Assembly: GCA_025354845.1 (NCBI GenBank)
Contig: JANXMD010000584.1
Coordinates: 1-7,623 of the forward strand
From: Verrucomicrobiota bacterium
Lineage (GTDB): Bacteria > Verrucomicrobiota > Verrucomicrobiia > Limisphaerales > UBA9464
Reading direction: 5' to 3'
DNA: 7,623 nt
The notes below the pieces were generated by a model. It saw only the letters and a program-made list of their open reading frames with translations. It did not search any database and was not told where the DNA came from. Made by a program: the position numbers and the translations under genes. Below are positions 1 to 6,226 of the stretch, piece after piece; the first letter of the stretch is position 1, and every line of letters begins with the position of its first letter.

Positions 1-17
1 AAACGCCGTGTTCTTTA

Positions 18-83
18 GCATCCCGTTCCCAGCAAAAGCGGCAGAGGACTGCCGCACTCCGGGACCGGCGGAGTCCATCGGCT
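18..83 (+). repeat. 66-bp direct repeat, copy 1 (tandem-hairpin intergenic element)
   Basis: This stretch is identical base for base to 226-291. It contains a perfect 7-bp stem, GCGGCAG (38-44) with CTGCCGC (49-55), closed by the tetraloop AGGA (45-48). A second 6-bp stem abuts it directly, ACTCCG (56-61) with CGGAGT (69-74), around a 7-nt loop. The identity breaks off at both ends: position 17 and the bases after 83 differ from copy 2. Two neighbouring hairpins in a non-coding spacer resemble REP/BIME-type or other small non-autonomous dispersed elements. That class is an inference, because copies elsewhere in the genome cannot be seen here. Confidence 0.9.
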
Positions 84-140
84 CGGATGGGGAACCACCC
101 CTCGGGGATCCGCCTCGTTCCCTCGGCGGCTACGCAGATG

Positions 141-187
141 AGCGCGGCAGCGTCTTGGAGTGCGCGAGTCCTCTCGCGCTCTCGCCT
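141..187 (-). repeat. Inverted, diverged relative of the 66-bp repeat
   Basis: Read on the minus strand, the core 157-180 aligns without gaps to 37-60 and 245-268 of the two direct repeats, matching at 20 of 24 positions. The four differences are two adjacent base pairs in the stem. The stem here is GCGCGAG/CTCGCGC (plus-strand arms 162-168 and 173-179) instead of GCGGCAG/CTGCCGC, and the loop is still AGGA on the minus strand. Outside the core the similarity fades, and the second abutting hairpin of the direct copies is not formed. The outer limits given (141-187) are approximate. The arrangement is direct copy, inverted relative, direct copy. Confidence 0.75.
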
Positions 188-225
188 CGCGAACCCCATT
201 GAAGGACCAACCGCCTCGTCATTTC

Positions 226-291
226 GCATCCCGTTCCCAGCAAAAGCGGCAGAGGACTGCCGCACTCCGGGACCGGCGGAGTCCATCGGCT
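226..291 (+). repeat. 66-bp direct repeat, copy 2
   Basis: This is an exact copy of 18-83, starting 208 bp further on. The first hairpin has arms 246-252 and 257-263 with loop 253-256, and the second ACTCCG/CGGAGT hairpin follows it immediately. It is followed by a run of eight G (292-299) that copy 1 lacks. It ends 100 bp before the permease start codon, so it could lie in or near that gene's upstream control region. Nothing in the sequence shows a regulatory effect. Perfect identity over 66 bp points to a recent duplication or active homogenisation. Confidence 0.9.
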
Positions 292-352
292 GGGGGGGGC
301 CACCTTTTCCCGGCGTTGATCGAGCAGTAACGGCGTTTCGACGCGGTTGGGT

Positions 353-383
353 TTGGACGCGAATCCGACTCTCGATTAATAAT
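353..383 (+). promoter_or_regulatory. Possible promoter of the permease unit
   Basis: An AT-rich island, TTAATAAT (376-383), sits in GC-rich surroundings directly before the permease. AATAAT (378-383) matches the -10 consensus at five of six positions. The nearest upstream candidate, TTGGAC (353-358), matches the -35 consensus at only three positions and is 19 bp away. A transcript from this -10 would begin around 389-391, immediately at the ATG at 392, so the mRNA would be almost leaderless. The rest of 292-391 shows nothing beyond the G-run at 292-299. Confidence 0.3.
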
Positions 384-391
384 CCGCTCGC

Positions 392-1807
392 ATGGTCATC
401 CATCCGTCGTCGCCCACCAGCCAAACGCCGGCCTTAACACCGCGCATCGGGCTCATCGATGCCATCATGATTGTCATCGGCGGTATCGTGGGCGCCGGAA
501 TCTTTCGCAATCCGCATGTAGTCGCCCAGGAGGTTCATTCTCCAACTTTGATTCTCGGGGCCTGGATTCTGGGAGCCTGCATTGCCATGGCCGGGGCGTT
601 CGTCTACGCCGAACTGACAGCGCTGCGACCGGCCGTGGGTGGGCAGTACGCGTTCTTCCGCGAAGTGTTTCATCCCGCACTCGCCTTTATTTACGGCTGG
701 GGCTTGTTGCTGGTCGTCCAGACCGGGGGGATGGCGGCCGTGAGCGTCACCTTCGCCGATTACGCCCTGAAGCTAACCGATGCGCTCCTGGGGCCGGGAA
801 CCCGATCCCTTCTGAACCAACTCGGCGGCACCGTGGGGGTGAGCGCCAGCCAGTGCCTTGCCGTCATCGCCCTCGCCGGACTCACCTTCATCAACTGCCT
901 GGGCGTCCAATTAGGCACCCTGGTCCAGTCGCTGCTGACCGTTCTCAAGATGTTGGCGATCGGCGGACTCGTACTCGCGGGCTGGCTGCTGGCTCCTGCG
1001 GCCACGGGCACCGCCGCGGCCACCGAGATCGCGGCCAACGGTGATCGCAATGTCTTTCTGGCCCTCGGCGCCGCCATGGTGCCGGTGTTGTTTGCCTACG
1101 GCGGCTGGCAGACCGCGTGTTTCGTGGCGGGCGAAGTTAAAAATCCCCGACGGAACCTACCCATTGCCTTGCTGCTCGGCGTGCTGGGCGTCTTGTTGAT
1201 GTACCTTGGAGTGAGCTGGGTTTGTCTCCGGGTGCTCGGACCGGCGGGGCTGGCGGCCACGACCACACCTGCCGCCGAGGTCATTCAACGGGCCCTCGGC
1301 GACCGGGGCTCGATCTTTCTCTCGATCGGCATCGTGGTCTCCACCCTGGGTTTTCTGAGCCAGGGGATGCTGACCGCGCCGCGGGTCTATTACGCCATGG
1401 CTCGTGACGGCCTGTTCTTCCAATCGCTCGCCCGCCTCCATCCGGTGAGCCAGGTGCCCGTAGCCGCCATCGCTCTCCAAGGAGTCACTGCGATGATCAT
1501 TACGTTGATCGGTCGCTACAACGAAATCCTCAACTACGTGGTATCGGTCGACTTCGTCTTTTACGGTCTCGCGGGCGTCTGCATTTTCCGCTACCGCCGC
1601 CGTGCCCCTTCGGAAGATCCCGGCATCACCGGCGCTTTCCGCGTGCCCGGGCATCCGTGGACAACGCTCTTTTTCATCATCTGCTGCTGGGCCGTGGTGG
1701 CCAATTCCGTCATCGTCCAACCCGCGCAAAGTCTCATCGGGTTTGGCGTCCTAGCTCTCGGCGCGCCGGTCTACTACCTTTGGCACCGCCGCGGTTCCTC
1801 GGTGTAA
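392..1807 (+). CDS. Amino-acid permease, APC superfamily (AA_permease_2 / LAT-like)
   Basis: This 471-aa inner-membrane protein should import or exchange amino acids. About 12 hydrophobic segments can be drawn, the first at residues 22-45 and the last ending near 463. TM1 carries the broken-helix motif GGIVGAGIF (30-38), which in APC transporters binds the substrate backbone. YAEL (72-75) and RPAVGGQYAF (79-88) follow. TM6 and the loop after it read YGGW (236-239) and GEVKNPRRNLP (247-257), a hallmark of LAT/SteT-like permeases, and TAPRVYYAMARDGLF (328-342) is another conserved block. Length is normal for the family. The start is well fixed: an in-frame TAA lies at 380-382, ATG 392 is the only start codon after it, and the next Met (26) is already inside TM1. 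No Shine-Dalgarno sequence precedes it. The aminotransferase follows after 15 bp, which suggests co-transcription and amino-acid use as carbon or nitrogen source. The substrate cannot be told. Confidence 0.92.
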   Translation: MVIHPSSPTSQTPALTPRIGLIDAIMIVIGGIVGAGIFRNPHVVAQEVHSPTLILGAWILGACIAMAGAFVYAELTALRPAVGGQYAFFREVFHPALAFIYGWGLLLVVQTGGMAAVSVTFADYALKLTDALLGPGTRSLLNQLGGTVGVSASQCLAVIALAGLTFINCLGVQLGTLVQSLLTVLKMLAIGGLVLAGWLLAPAATGTAAATEIAANGDRNVFLALGAAMVPVLFAYGGWQTACFVAGEVKNPRRNLPIALLLGVLGVLLMYLGVSWVCLRVLGPAGLAATTTPAAEVIQRALGDRGSIFLSIGIVVSTLGFLSQGMLTAPRVYYAMARDGLFFQSLARLHPVSQVPVAAIALQGVTAMIITLIGRYNEILNYVVSVDFVFYGLAGVCIFRYRRRAPSEDPGITGAFRVPGHPWTTLFFIICCWAVVANSVIVQPAQSLIGFGVLALGAPVYYLWHRRGSSV

Positions 1808-1822
1808 TTCCCACCTGCCATC

Positions 1823-2905
1823 ATGCCTCCGCAAATCGTTCGATCCGATTACATGCATTGGGCGAAAACGCTCCAAAGTGCGCCCTACAATCTCGGCAAC
1901 AGCGGGCTCAGCGCCTGTCCGCTCGCGTGTCTACCGGTCCGTCTGGAGGATCTCGAATTGAGCGGCCCGAGCTTCTACGGCTGGCCGCCGCTCCAGTCCG
2001 CCCTGGCCGCGCATCTACAGGTTCCCCAAAATTGTCTGGTCCAGTCGATCGGGACCTCGCTTGCCAATCACCTCGCGATGGCCGCACTGCTGGAACCCGG
2101 TGATGACGTACTCATCGAGGCGCCCGCCTACGAGTTGCTGGTGACCACGGCCGGGTATTTTCGAGTGAACGTACGCCGCTTCCAGCGTCCGGCCGCACTG
2201 AATTTCCAGATCGATTGGGAGAGCCTCGAAGCCGGCCTGACGCCCCGAACGAAACTCGTCGTTCTCACCAATCTCCACAATCCCAGCAGCGCGCTTCTGT
2301 CACCGGAATCCATCCGACGCGCGGCTGCTCTGGCGGCCCGCGTCGGTGCGACGTTGCTCATCGACGAAGTCTACTTTGACGCCGCGTTCGACTGCACGCC
2401 CCACACCTCGTTTGGCCTGGCCGACAATATTCTGGTGACCAGCAGCCTGACCAAGGTCTACGGGCTGAGCGGTATCCGCTGTGGTTGGATTCTCGCCCAA
2501 CCGGAACTCGCCGAGCGACTCTGGCGGTTGAACGATCTCTTCGGTGTAATCCCCGCCCATGCTGCCGAACGATTGAGCGTGGTCGTGCTGCAGCATTTTA
2601 TCCGCGTTGCCGACCGCGCCCGGGGCATTCTGAATCCCAATCGTGAGGCGTTGAATGCATTTCTCGCATCGCGGACCGACCTGGACTCCACGCCGCTCAC
2701 CGCCGGCACGGTGACCTTTCCACGGGTCCGCTCCGGACGGGTGACGGAATTGTGTGAGATCCTCCGCCGAAAATACGACACCACCGTCGTTCCCGGTCAT
2801 TTCTTCGAACGCCCCGATCACATCCGCATCGGGATCGGCCGGGACCCGGTCGAAACCACCGAAGGACTCCGTCGACTGGGGCTGGCCTTGGACGAAGTGC
2901 GTTGA
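1823..2905 (+). CDS. PLP-dependent aminotransferase, class I/II (fold type I)
   Basis: This 360-aa cytoplasmic enzyme should transfer an amino group between an amino acid and a 2-oxo acid. Visible active-site elements, in order, are: the phosphate-binding GTS (77-79); APAY (100-103), whose Tyr takes the position that stacks on the cofactor; NP (153-154) of the usual NPxG motif, here NPSS; DEVY (181-184), with Asp for the pyridine nitrogen and Tyr for O3'; SSLTKVYGLSGIRCGW (207-222), with Schiff-base Lys211 and Arg219; and HIRIGIG (333-339), with Arg335 placed to bind the substrate carboxylate. All catalytic residues are present, so it should be active. It is slightly shorter than the usual 380-430 aa. 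The N-terminus (SDYMHWAK, then SGPSFYGWPPLQ) looks complete. ATG 1823 has no clear ribosome-binding site and probably relies on coupling to the permease 15 bp upstream. The substrate is unknown. A C-S lyase or another fold-type I activity is a less likely alternative. Confidence 0.93.
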   Translation: MPPQIVRSDYMHWAKTLQSAPYNLGNSGLSACPLACLPVRLEDLELSGPSFYGWPPLQSALAAHLQVPQNCLVQSIGTSLANHLAMAALLEPGDDVLIEAPAYELLVTTAGYFRVNVRRFQRPAALNFQIDWESLEAGLTPRTKLVVLTNLHNPSSALLSPESIRRAAALAARVGATLLIDEVYFDAAFDCTPHTSFGLADNILVTSSLTKVYGLSGIRCGWILAQPELAERLWRLNDLFGVIPAHAAERLSVVVLQHFIRVADRARGILNPNREALNAFLASRTDLDSTPLTAGTVTFPRVRSGRVTELCEILRRKYDTTVVPGHFFERPDHIRIGIGRDPVETTEGLRRLGLALDEVR

Positions 2906-2939
2906 CCGGTCGGCCGGCGATCGGATTCCGAACGCCCAG

Positions 2940-2963
2940 CCAGCATCCACGTCGCGATGCTGG
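2940..2963. other. Hairpin in the convergent spacer (possible weak terminator)
   Basis: CCAGCATC (2940-2947) and GATGCTGG (2956-2963) form a perfect 8-bp stem with an 8-nt loop, 35 bp after the aminotransferase stop. No T-run follows on either strand, so it is not a textbook rho-independent terminator. It may still help end or protect the plus-strand transcript. The rest of 2906-3090, between two convergent genes, shows no gene and no obvious terminator for the minus-strand propeller gene. Confidence 0.35.
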
Positions 2964-3090
2964 TAGCCACCGCTGGAACCGTGGACGAGGCGCCGAAGCA
3001 CGCGTGACCGCTTTTTCGGAAATCCTGCTCGGCCGAAGAGGCGTGCAATCCCAGTAGGTCCGGCGGGGTTGGATTGGCCGCTCGCGCGCA

Positions 3091-4167
3091 CTAGCGCCCC
3101 AAGCCGAACTCACTGCTCATTCGCACCACCTTCCCGTGGCGAAACTGAACCTCAATGAGCTTGGAGCTGCCGACGGGTTTTCCATTCCCATCGCGCAGGA
3201 TACCGATTTGGCGCTTCGTCCTCGCATCAAACACGTCAGGCGTGTGACACCATGCATAGTGGCCATCGAGACTGAAATTCACCCAGCCATGCCCGGTGAC
3301 GCTGAGTCCAACATGGCCCTTCGGAGCGGGAGGCATTTGAGTGGAATCGAACACGAACAATTTTTTCCCATCCTGATCGCTGATCCAAAGCTCCCGTCCG
3401 TCAGGGGTCAGTGCGGCGCCGTGAGTCCGGTGCTCAATCGGGTTCTCGCCGGCGAAAACCCGATGAATTGCTCGCCCTTTCTCAAGATCGACCACATCGA
3501 ATCCCACGTGTTTACCCAGGCACACGTAGGCGAACCGCTGCCGTCGATCGATGGTGAAGGGAAAGACTCCGAATTCACCGACGTCGGGGATCTGAGCGAT
3601 CCGCTTCTCATTCCGTGGATCGAAGACCGACAGGGTGGTGATGGTGCCGAGATAGAGCCGTTTTCCATCCGGGCTCAGAATGCTGTTGTGGGCTCCGGTC
3701 CCAACCTGGATTCGGTGGAGTTCCTGACCAGTGTTCCCATCGATCACGACCAAGCCACCCTTGTTTGATCCTTCCCACCATCCCGTGGGCGCAAAGACTT
3801 TGCTGCCATCGAGCATCACAGAAGAACGGTCGCAACCTCCCGAGTACTGCTGCTCCCACACCACTCGATCGGATTCCAAATCGTAGCGCCCCATACGCCG
3901 TTGGGTGGTGGAATAATAGAGGGAATGGGTGGCCAAGCAGCCGGTGAGGCCGCGGGCACCGCCGGAGAGGTTGAGCCCCTGGATGCGCCGGACGAACTTG
4001 AAGCCCGCATCGATGTCGAACACCAGAAGGCCGAGTCCGGAAGCGGACTCAGCCTGCGCGCCATCCGGGGTGGCGGCGTAAAGGTAGCGATGAAGCGCCG
4101 AGTCGTCGCCCAAGGCAGTCGCGAAAAGGAACCAGGCGGCAAGGGGGCCAATCCAGAGTCGGGACAT
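3091..4167 (-). CDS. Exported YVTN/WD40-like beta-propeller protein
   Basis: I place the start at ATG 4167, giving 358 aa. The frame stays open to a TTG at 4203, but only from ATG 4167 does the protein begin with a clean signal peptide: n-region MSR, a hydrophobic core to about residue 19, and a likely cut after ALG (18-20). The mature part repeats the pattern 'SPDGKRLY... VFD...' of propeller blades. Blade-like segments lie at about 47-55, 93-106, 139-153, 163-193, 204-237, 249-277 and 296-324, so a single six- or seven-bladed propeller is plausible. Typical marks are SPDGKRLYLG (165-174), TPDGRELWISD (254-264) and VFDPRNEKR. No catalytic motif, heme-binding CxxCH, lipobox or C-terminal anchor is visible. 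It should be periplasmic or secreted and may bind a protein or ligand; the function is unknown. It converges on the aminotransferase and lies downstream of a strong terminator, so it is probably transcribed alone. Confidence 0.85.
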   Translation of the reverse strand: MSRLWIGPLAAWFLFATALGDDSALHRYLYAATPDGAQAESASGLGLLVFDIDAGFKFVRRIQGLNLSGGARGLTGCLATHSLYYSTTQRRMGRYDLESDRVVWEQQYSGGCDRSSVMLDGSKVFAPTGWWEGSNKGGLVVIDGNTGQELHRIQVGTGAHNSILSPDGKRLYLGTITTLSVFDPRNEKRIAQIPDVGEFGVFPFTIDRRQRFAYVCLGKHVGFDVVDLEKGRAIHRVFAGENPIEHRTHGAALTPDGRELWISDQDGKKLFVFDSTQMPPAPKGHVGLSVTGHGWVNFSLDGHYAWCHTPDVFDARTKRQIGILRDGNGKPVGSSKLIEVQFRHGKVVRMSSEFGLGR

Positions 4168-4361
4168 GGTCAAACCGTCTCTAGATTTCCGATGAGGTGT
4201 CAATGGATTGAAGAAACGAGCCGGAATGGGTTGGCGTCCACCCTTAGCACAAGTTGCGCTGCGGGCGTTGATGCCGAATACCGAGGGTGGCCTACCCTCA
4301 ATCTATCCCTTCAGATCCGCCGTAGGCTTGACCGTGAGCGTCGTAGCGGTCCATCCCCACC
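4168..4361 (-). other. Upstream region of the propeller gene, no gene seen
   Basis: The span between the terminator of the next gene and the propeller start holds no credible reading frame and should contain the propeller promoter. A small inverted repeat, GAGGGT (4283-4288) with ACCCTC (4294-4299), has a 5-nt loop and no T-run. A perfect TTGACA occurs on the minus strand at 4203-4198, but no -10 lies at proper spacing. No Shine-Dalgarno sequence precedes ATG 4167. Confidence 0.4.
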
Positions 4362-4393
4362 AAAAAGGCGGGCTCCGGTAATCGGAGCCCGCC
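4362..4393 (-). terminator. Rho-independent terminator of the duplicated-module gene
   Basis: A perfect 11-bp stem, GGCGGGCTCCG (4367-4377) with CGGAGCCCGCC (4383-4393), has a 5-nt loop (4378-4382). On the minus strand the stem is followed at once by TTTTT (4366-4362). It lies 36 bp after the stop codon of the 4430-6226 gene and in the right orientation to end that transcript before the propeller gene. Confidence 0.93.
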
Positions 4394-4429
4394 CATGCTC
4401 AAGGGAATTTCAGGGTCAAGCCGGCAGGC

Positions 4430-6226
4430 TCACTGATACTTGATCTCCAAGACGGTCCCAGTTAGCGAACTGCTGAGGATCTTGTCAGAGCCTTGGACGC
4501 GGAAGAATTTCGTGGCACCCGCGACTGAGACCTTGATGCTCTTGGCGACGGTGTCGACGGTCGCGTCGGTGACGGCGCTGTAGGTCCCGTTGACCGTGGC
4601 CGAACCGACCAGGGAGACGCTCGCGACTGCCGCCGGGAGGCCGCGGATGATGACGCCGCTGACGCCACCGGAGTTGTCCTCCATTTCGGCGAACCAGAGG
4701 TAATCGCCGGCCTTGATGTCAACCGTCACGGTGCGCGGCTGGCCGAAGGGTAGTGAGTCGCCAGCGTCGTTCTTTCCAGAATAGCTGCCGGTGTTCTGGT
4801 TCGCGGGCTCTTTCGTGCCCTTGATATCATCCACCCAGACCTTCCCGAAGCGACTGCTGTCGGTGGTGCGGCCTTCAAAGACCGTGACGTTGTACTTTCC
4901 GGCCTTCAGACCGGCGAAGCGCATGAGGCTCTCAGTTCCAGAAGTGTCCGGATTGCGATACAGGTAATCATCCTTCACGGAAGCGGGAACCAGTACGCCG
5001 TCGTAAATCACCGCGATGCCTTCTTTGGTCGGGTTGTTGCCCGTCTGGCCGAGCATGTACGCCGGGCTATCCGGACTCACCTTTTCCGCGAGACTCTTGT
5101 TGTCCAGGATGGTCATGGTCACGTTCTTGTTCCCATCCAGGGAGAAGTCGGTGAGCTTCCAGGTGACTTCCGTGGCGTCCGCGTTTGCAGTGCCCTTGAG
5201 GCTTGCGGTACCATCGGTCACGTTGGCATTGGGATCCGCATAGGTCCACGTCGGGATCACGTTCCAATCCTTCAGCGGATCGAGCGACCCCACCGGATTT
5301 CCGTCGGGATCCAGCTGCGGAGATCCGTCGGCACCGTTCGGCACTCGTTCATTTTCTGCCGAACTAAAGTCGATCTTAAAGAGGCCAGGGGATTCGATCG
5401 GATCCACGGAACGGACAATCATGCCGCTGACGCCGCCGGAGTTGTCCTCCATTTCCGCGAACCAGAGGTACTCGCCTGCTTTCAGCGTGACGGTGACCGT
5501 CCTGGGCTGGCCCTTGTAGAGCTTGTTCCCAGCGTCACTGACGCCGGAATAGTTGCCGGTGTTCTGGGTCGCAGGCTCCTTCGCCCCAGTGATGTCATCC
5601 ACCCAGATCTTGCCATGCCGTCCATCGCCGTCGGAGGTGCGCCCTTCGAAGACCGTGACGTTGTAGGTTCCCGGGTCGAGATTGGCGATTCGACTCAGGC
5701 TCTCGGTCCCCGCGGTATCCGGGCTTCGGTAAATGTAGTCATCCTTAACTATGGCAGGGACATAGACGCCATCGTACACCACATTGATTCCCTCCTTCGT
5801 TGGGTTGTTGGCGGTCTGTCCCAACATGTAAGGGGGATTGTCCGCATTGAGCGCTAGCGCGAGCTTCTTGTTGTCGAGAATCGTCAGCGTGACGTTCGTC
5901 TTCGGGCTCGAGGAGGAGTCAATCAACTTCCAGGTCACTTCGGTGCCGTCGGCATTGGCTGTGCCCTTCGCACCGGCACCGCCGTCGATCACGTTGGCAT
6001 TCGGATCCGCAAAGGTCCAGGTTGGGATGACCGTCCAGTCCACCAGCAGCGGGGGAGCCTGGGTCGGATTGCCATCGGCATCCACTGGGATGCGTTCGTT
6101 CTCAGATTGGCCAAAGTCGATCTTGAACAGACCCGCTTGCGTTTCGACCGCAAACTGTGAACCAACCGCGGCAGCGGCCACGGCCGTCAATATCCATCCC
6201 GGAATTTTCACGATACCAGTCCTCAT
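4430..6226 (-). CDS. Exported protein with two tandem ~250-aa modules and a 67-aa tail
   Basis: The start is placed at ATG 6226, giving 598 aa. The frame runs on upstream to a TTG at 6325, but the signal peptide begins at ATG 6226: MRTGIVK, hydrophobic to about residue 21, cut most likely after TQA (29-31). That cut would leave the first module, GLFKIDF, at the mature N-terminus. Module 1 spans 32-280 and module 2 spans 281-531, at about 70% identity by eye. Each runs through GLFKIDF, VIPTWT(F/Y)ADPNANV, TEVTWKL, YMLGQT, YNVTVFEGRT, VWVDDI-like, GQPRTVTV and the invariant LWFAEMEDNSGGVSG. The pattern is beta-rich and somewhat like malectin or other carbohydrate-binding sandwiches, but I cannot name a family. 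The tail (532-598) contains NGTYSAV and KFFRVQ and looks like a separate small beta module. There is no lipobox or membrane anchor. It is likely secreted or on the outer surface; the function is unknown. No Shine-Dalgarno sequence precedes the start. Confidence 0.85.
   Translation of the reverse strand: MRTGIVKIPGWILTAVAAAAVGSQFAVETQAGLFKIDFGQSENERIPVDADGNPTQAPPLLVDWTVIPTWTFADPNANVIDGGAGAKGTANADGTEVTWKLIDSSSSPKTNVTLTILDNKKLALALNADNPPYMLGQTANNPTKEGINVVYDGVYVPAIVKDDYIYRSPDTAGTESLSRIANLDPGTYNVTVFEGRTSDGDGRHGKIWVDDITGAKEPATQNTGNYSGVSDAGNKLYKGQPRTVTVTLKAGEYLWFAEMEDNSGGVSGMIVRSVDPIESPGLFKIDFSSAENERVPNGADGSPQLDPDGNPVGSLDPLKDWNVIPTWTYADPNANVTDGTASLKGTANADATEVTWKLTDFSLDGNKNVTMTILDNKSLAEKVSPDSPAYMLGQTGNNPTKEGIAVIYDGVLVPASVKDDYLYRNPDTSGTESLMRFAGLKAGKYNVTVFEGRTTDSSRFGKVWVDDIKGTKEPANQNTGSYSGKNDAGDSLPFGQPRTVTVDIKAGDYLWFAEMEDNSGGVSGVIIRGLPAAVASVSLVGSATVNGTYSAVTDATVDTVAKSIKVSVAGATKFFRVQGSDKILSSSLTGTVLEIKYQ
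4634..5386 (-). repeat. Module 2 of the duplicated-module protein
   Basis: This codes for residues 281-531, the second copy. It differs from module 1 mainly near its start, where it carries an extra DGNP-containing stretch (GADGSPQLDPDGNPVGS against DADGNPTQ). That looks like a small local duplication inside the module. The stretch coding LWFAEMEDNSGGVSG is almost identical to module 1 at the DNA level. Confidence 0.85.
5387..6133 (-). repeat. Module 1 of the duplicated-module protein
   Basis: This codes for residues 32-280, beginning at the GLFKIDF that follows the predicted signal-peptide cut. It is 249 aa long, against 251 for module 2, and the two abut with no linker other than VDPIESP. 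The near-equal length and shared order of motifs show an internal gene duplication. Confidence 0.85.

Noticed and set aside
18..291. The repeats as a CRISPR array
   Set aside because: There are only two identical 66-bp units with a 142-bp interval that itself contains an inverted relative, and no cas gene is nearby.
87..437. Open frame of 116 codons over the repeat region
   Set aside because: It runs through the 66-bp repeat and into the permease start in another frame, has a low-complexity Arg/Pro/Ser composition and shows no domain.
1157..1729. 190-codon minus-strand frame opposite the permease
   Set aside because: It is very rich in charged residues and His, with no domain, and is antisense to clear membrane segments.
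2300..3091. 263-codon minus-strand frame opposite the aminotransferase
   Set aside because: It lies antisense to a gene with all catalytic motifs intact, and its composition is typical of a GC-rich shadow frame.
3136..3768. 210-codon plus-strand frame opposite the propeller gene
   Set aside because: The minus-strand reading has a signal peptide and propeller repeats, while this one has no recognisable pattern.
4168..4203. Upstream TTG start for the propeller gene
   Set aside because: It would put a charged stretch (TPHRKSRDG) before an otherwise perfect signal peptide that begins at ATG 4167.
4198..4203. Perfect TTGACA on the minus strand as -35 of the propeller gene
   Set aside because: No -10 hexamer lies 16-18 bp downstream; the closest AT-containing hexamer, TAGAGA, is only 14 bp away.
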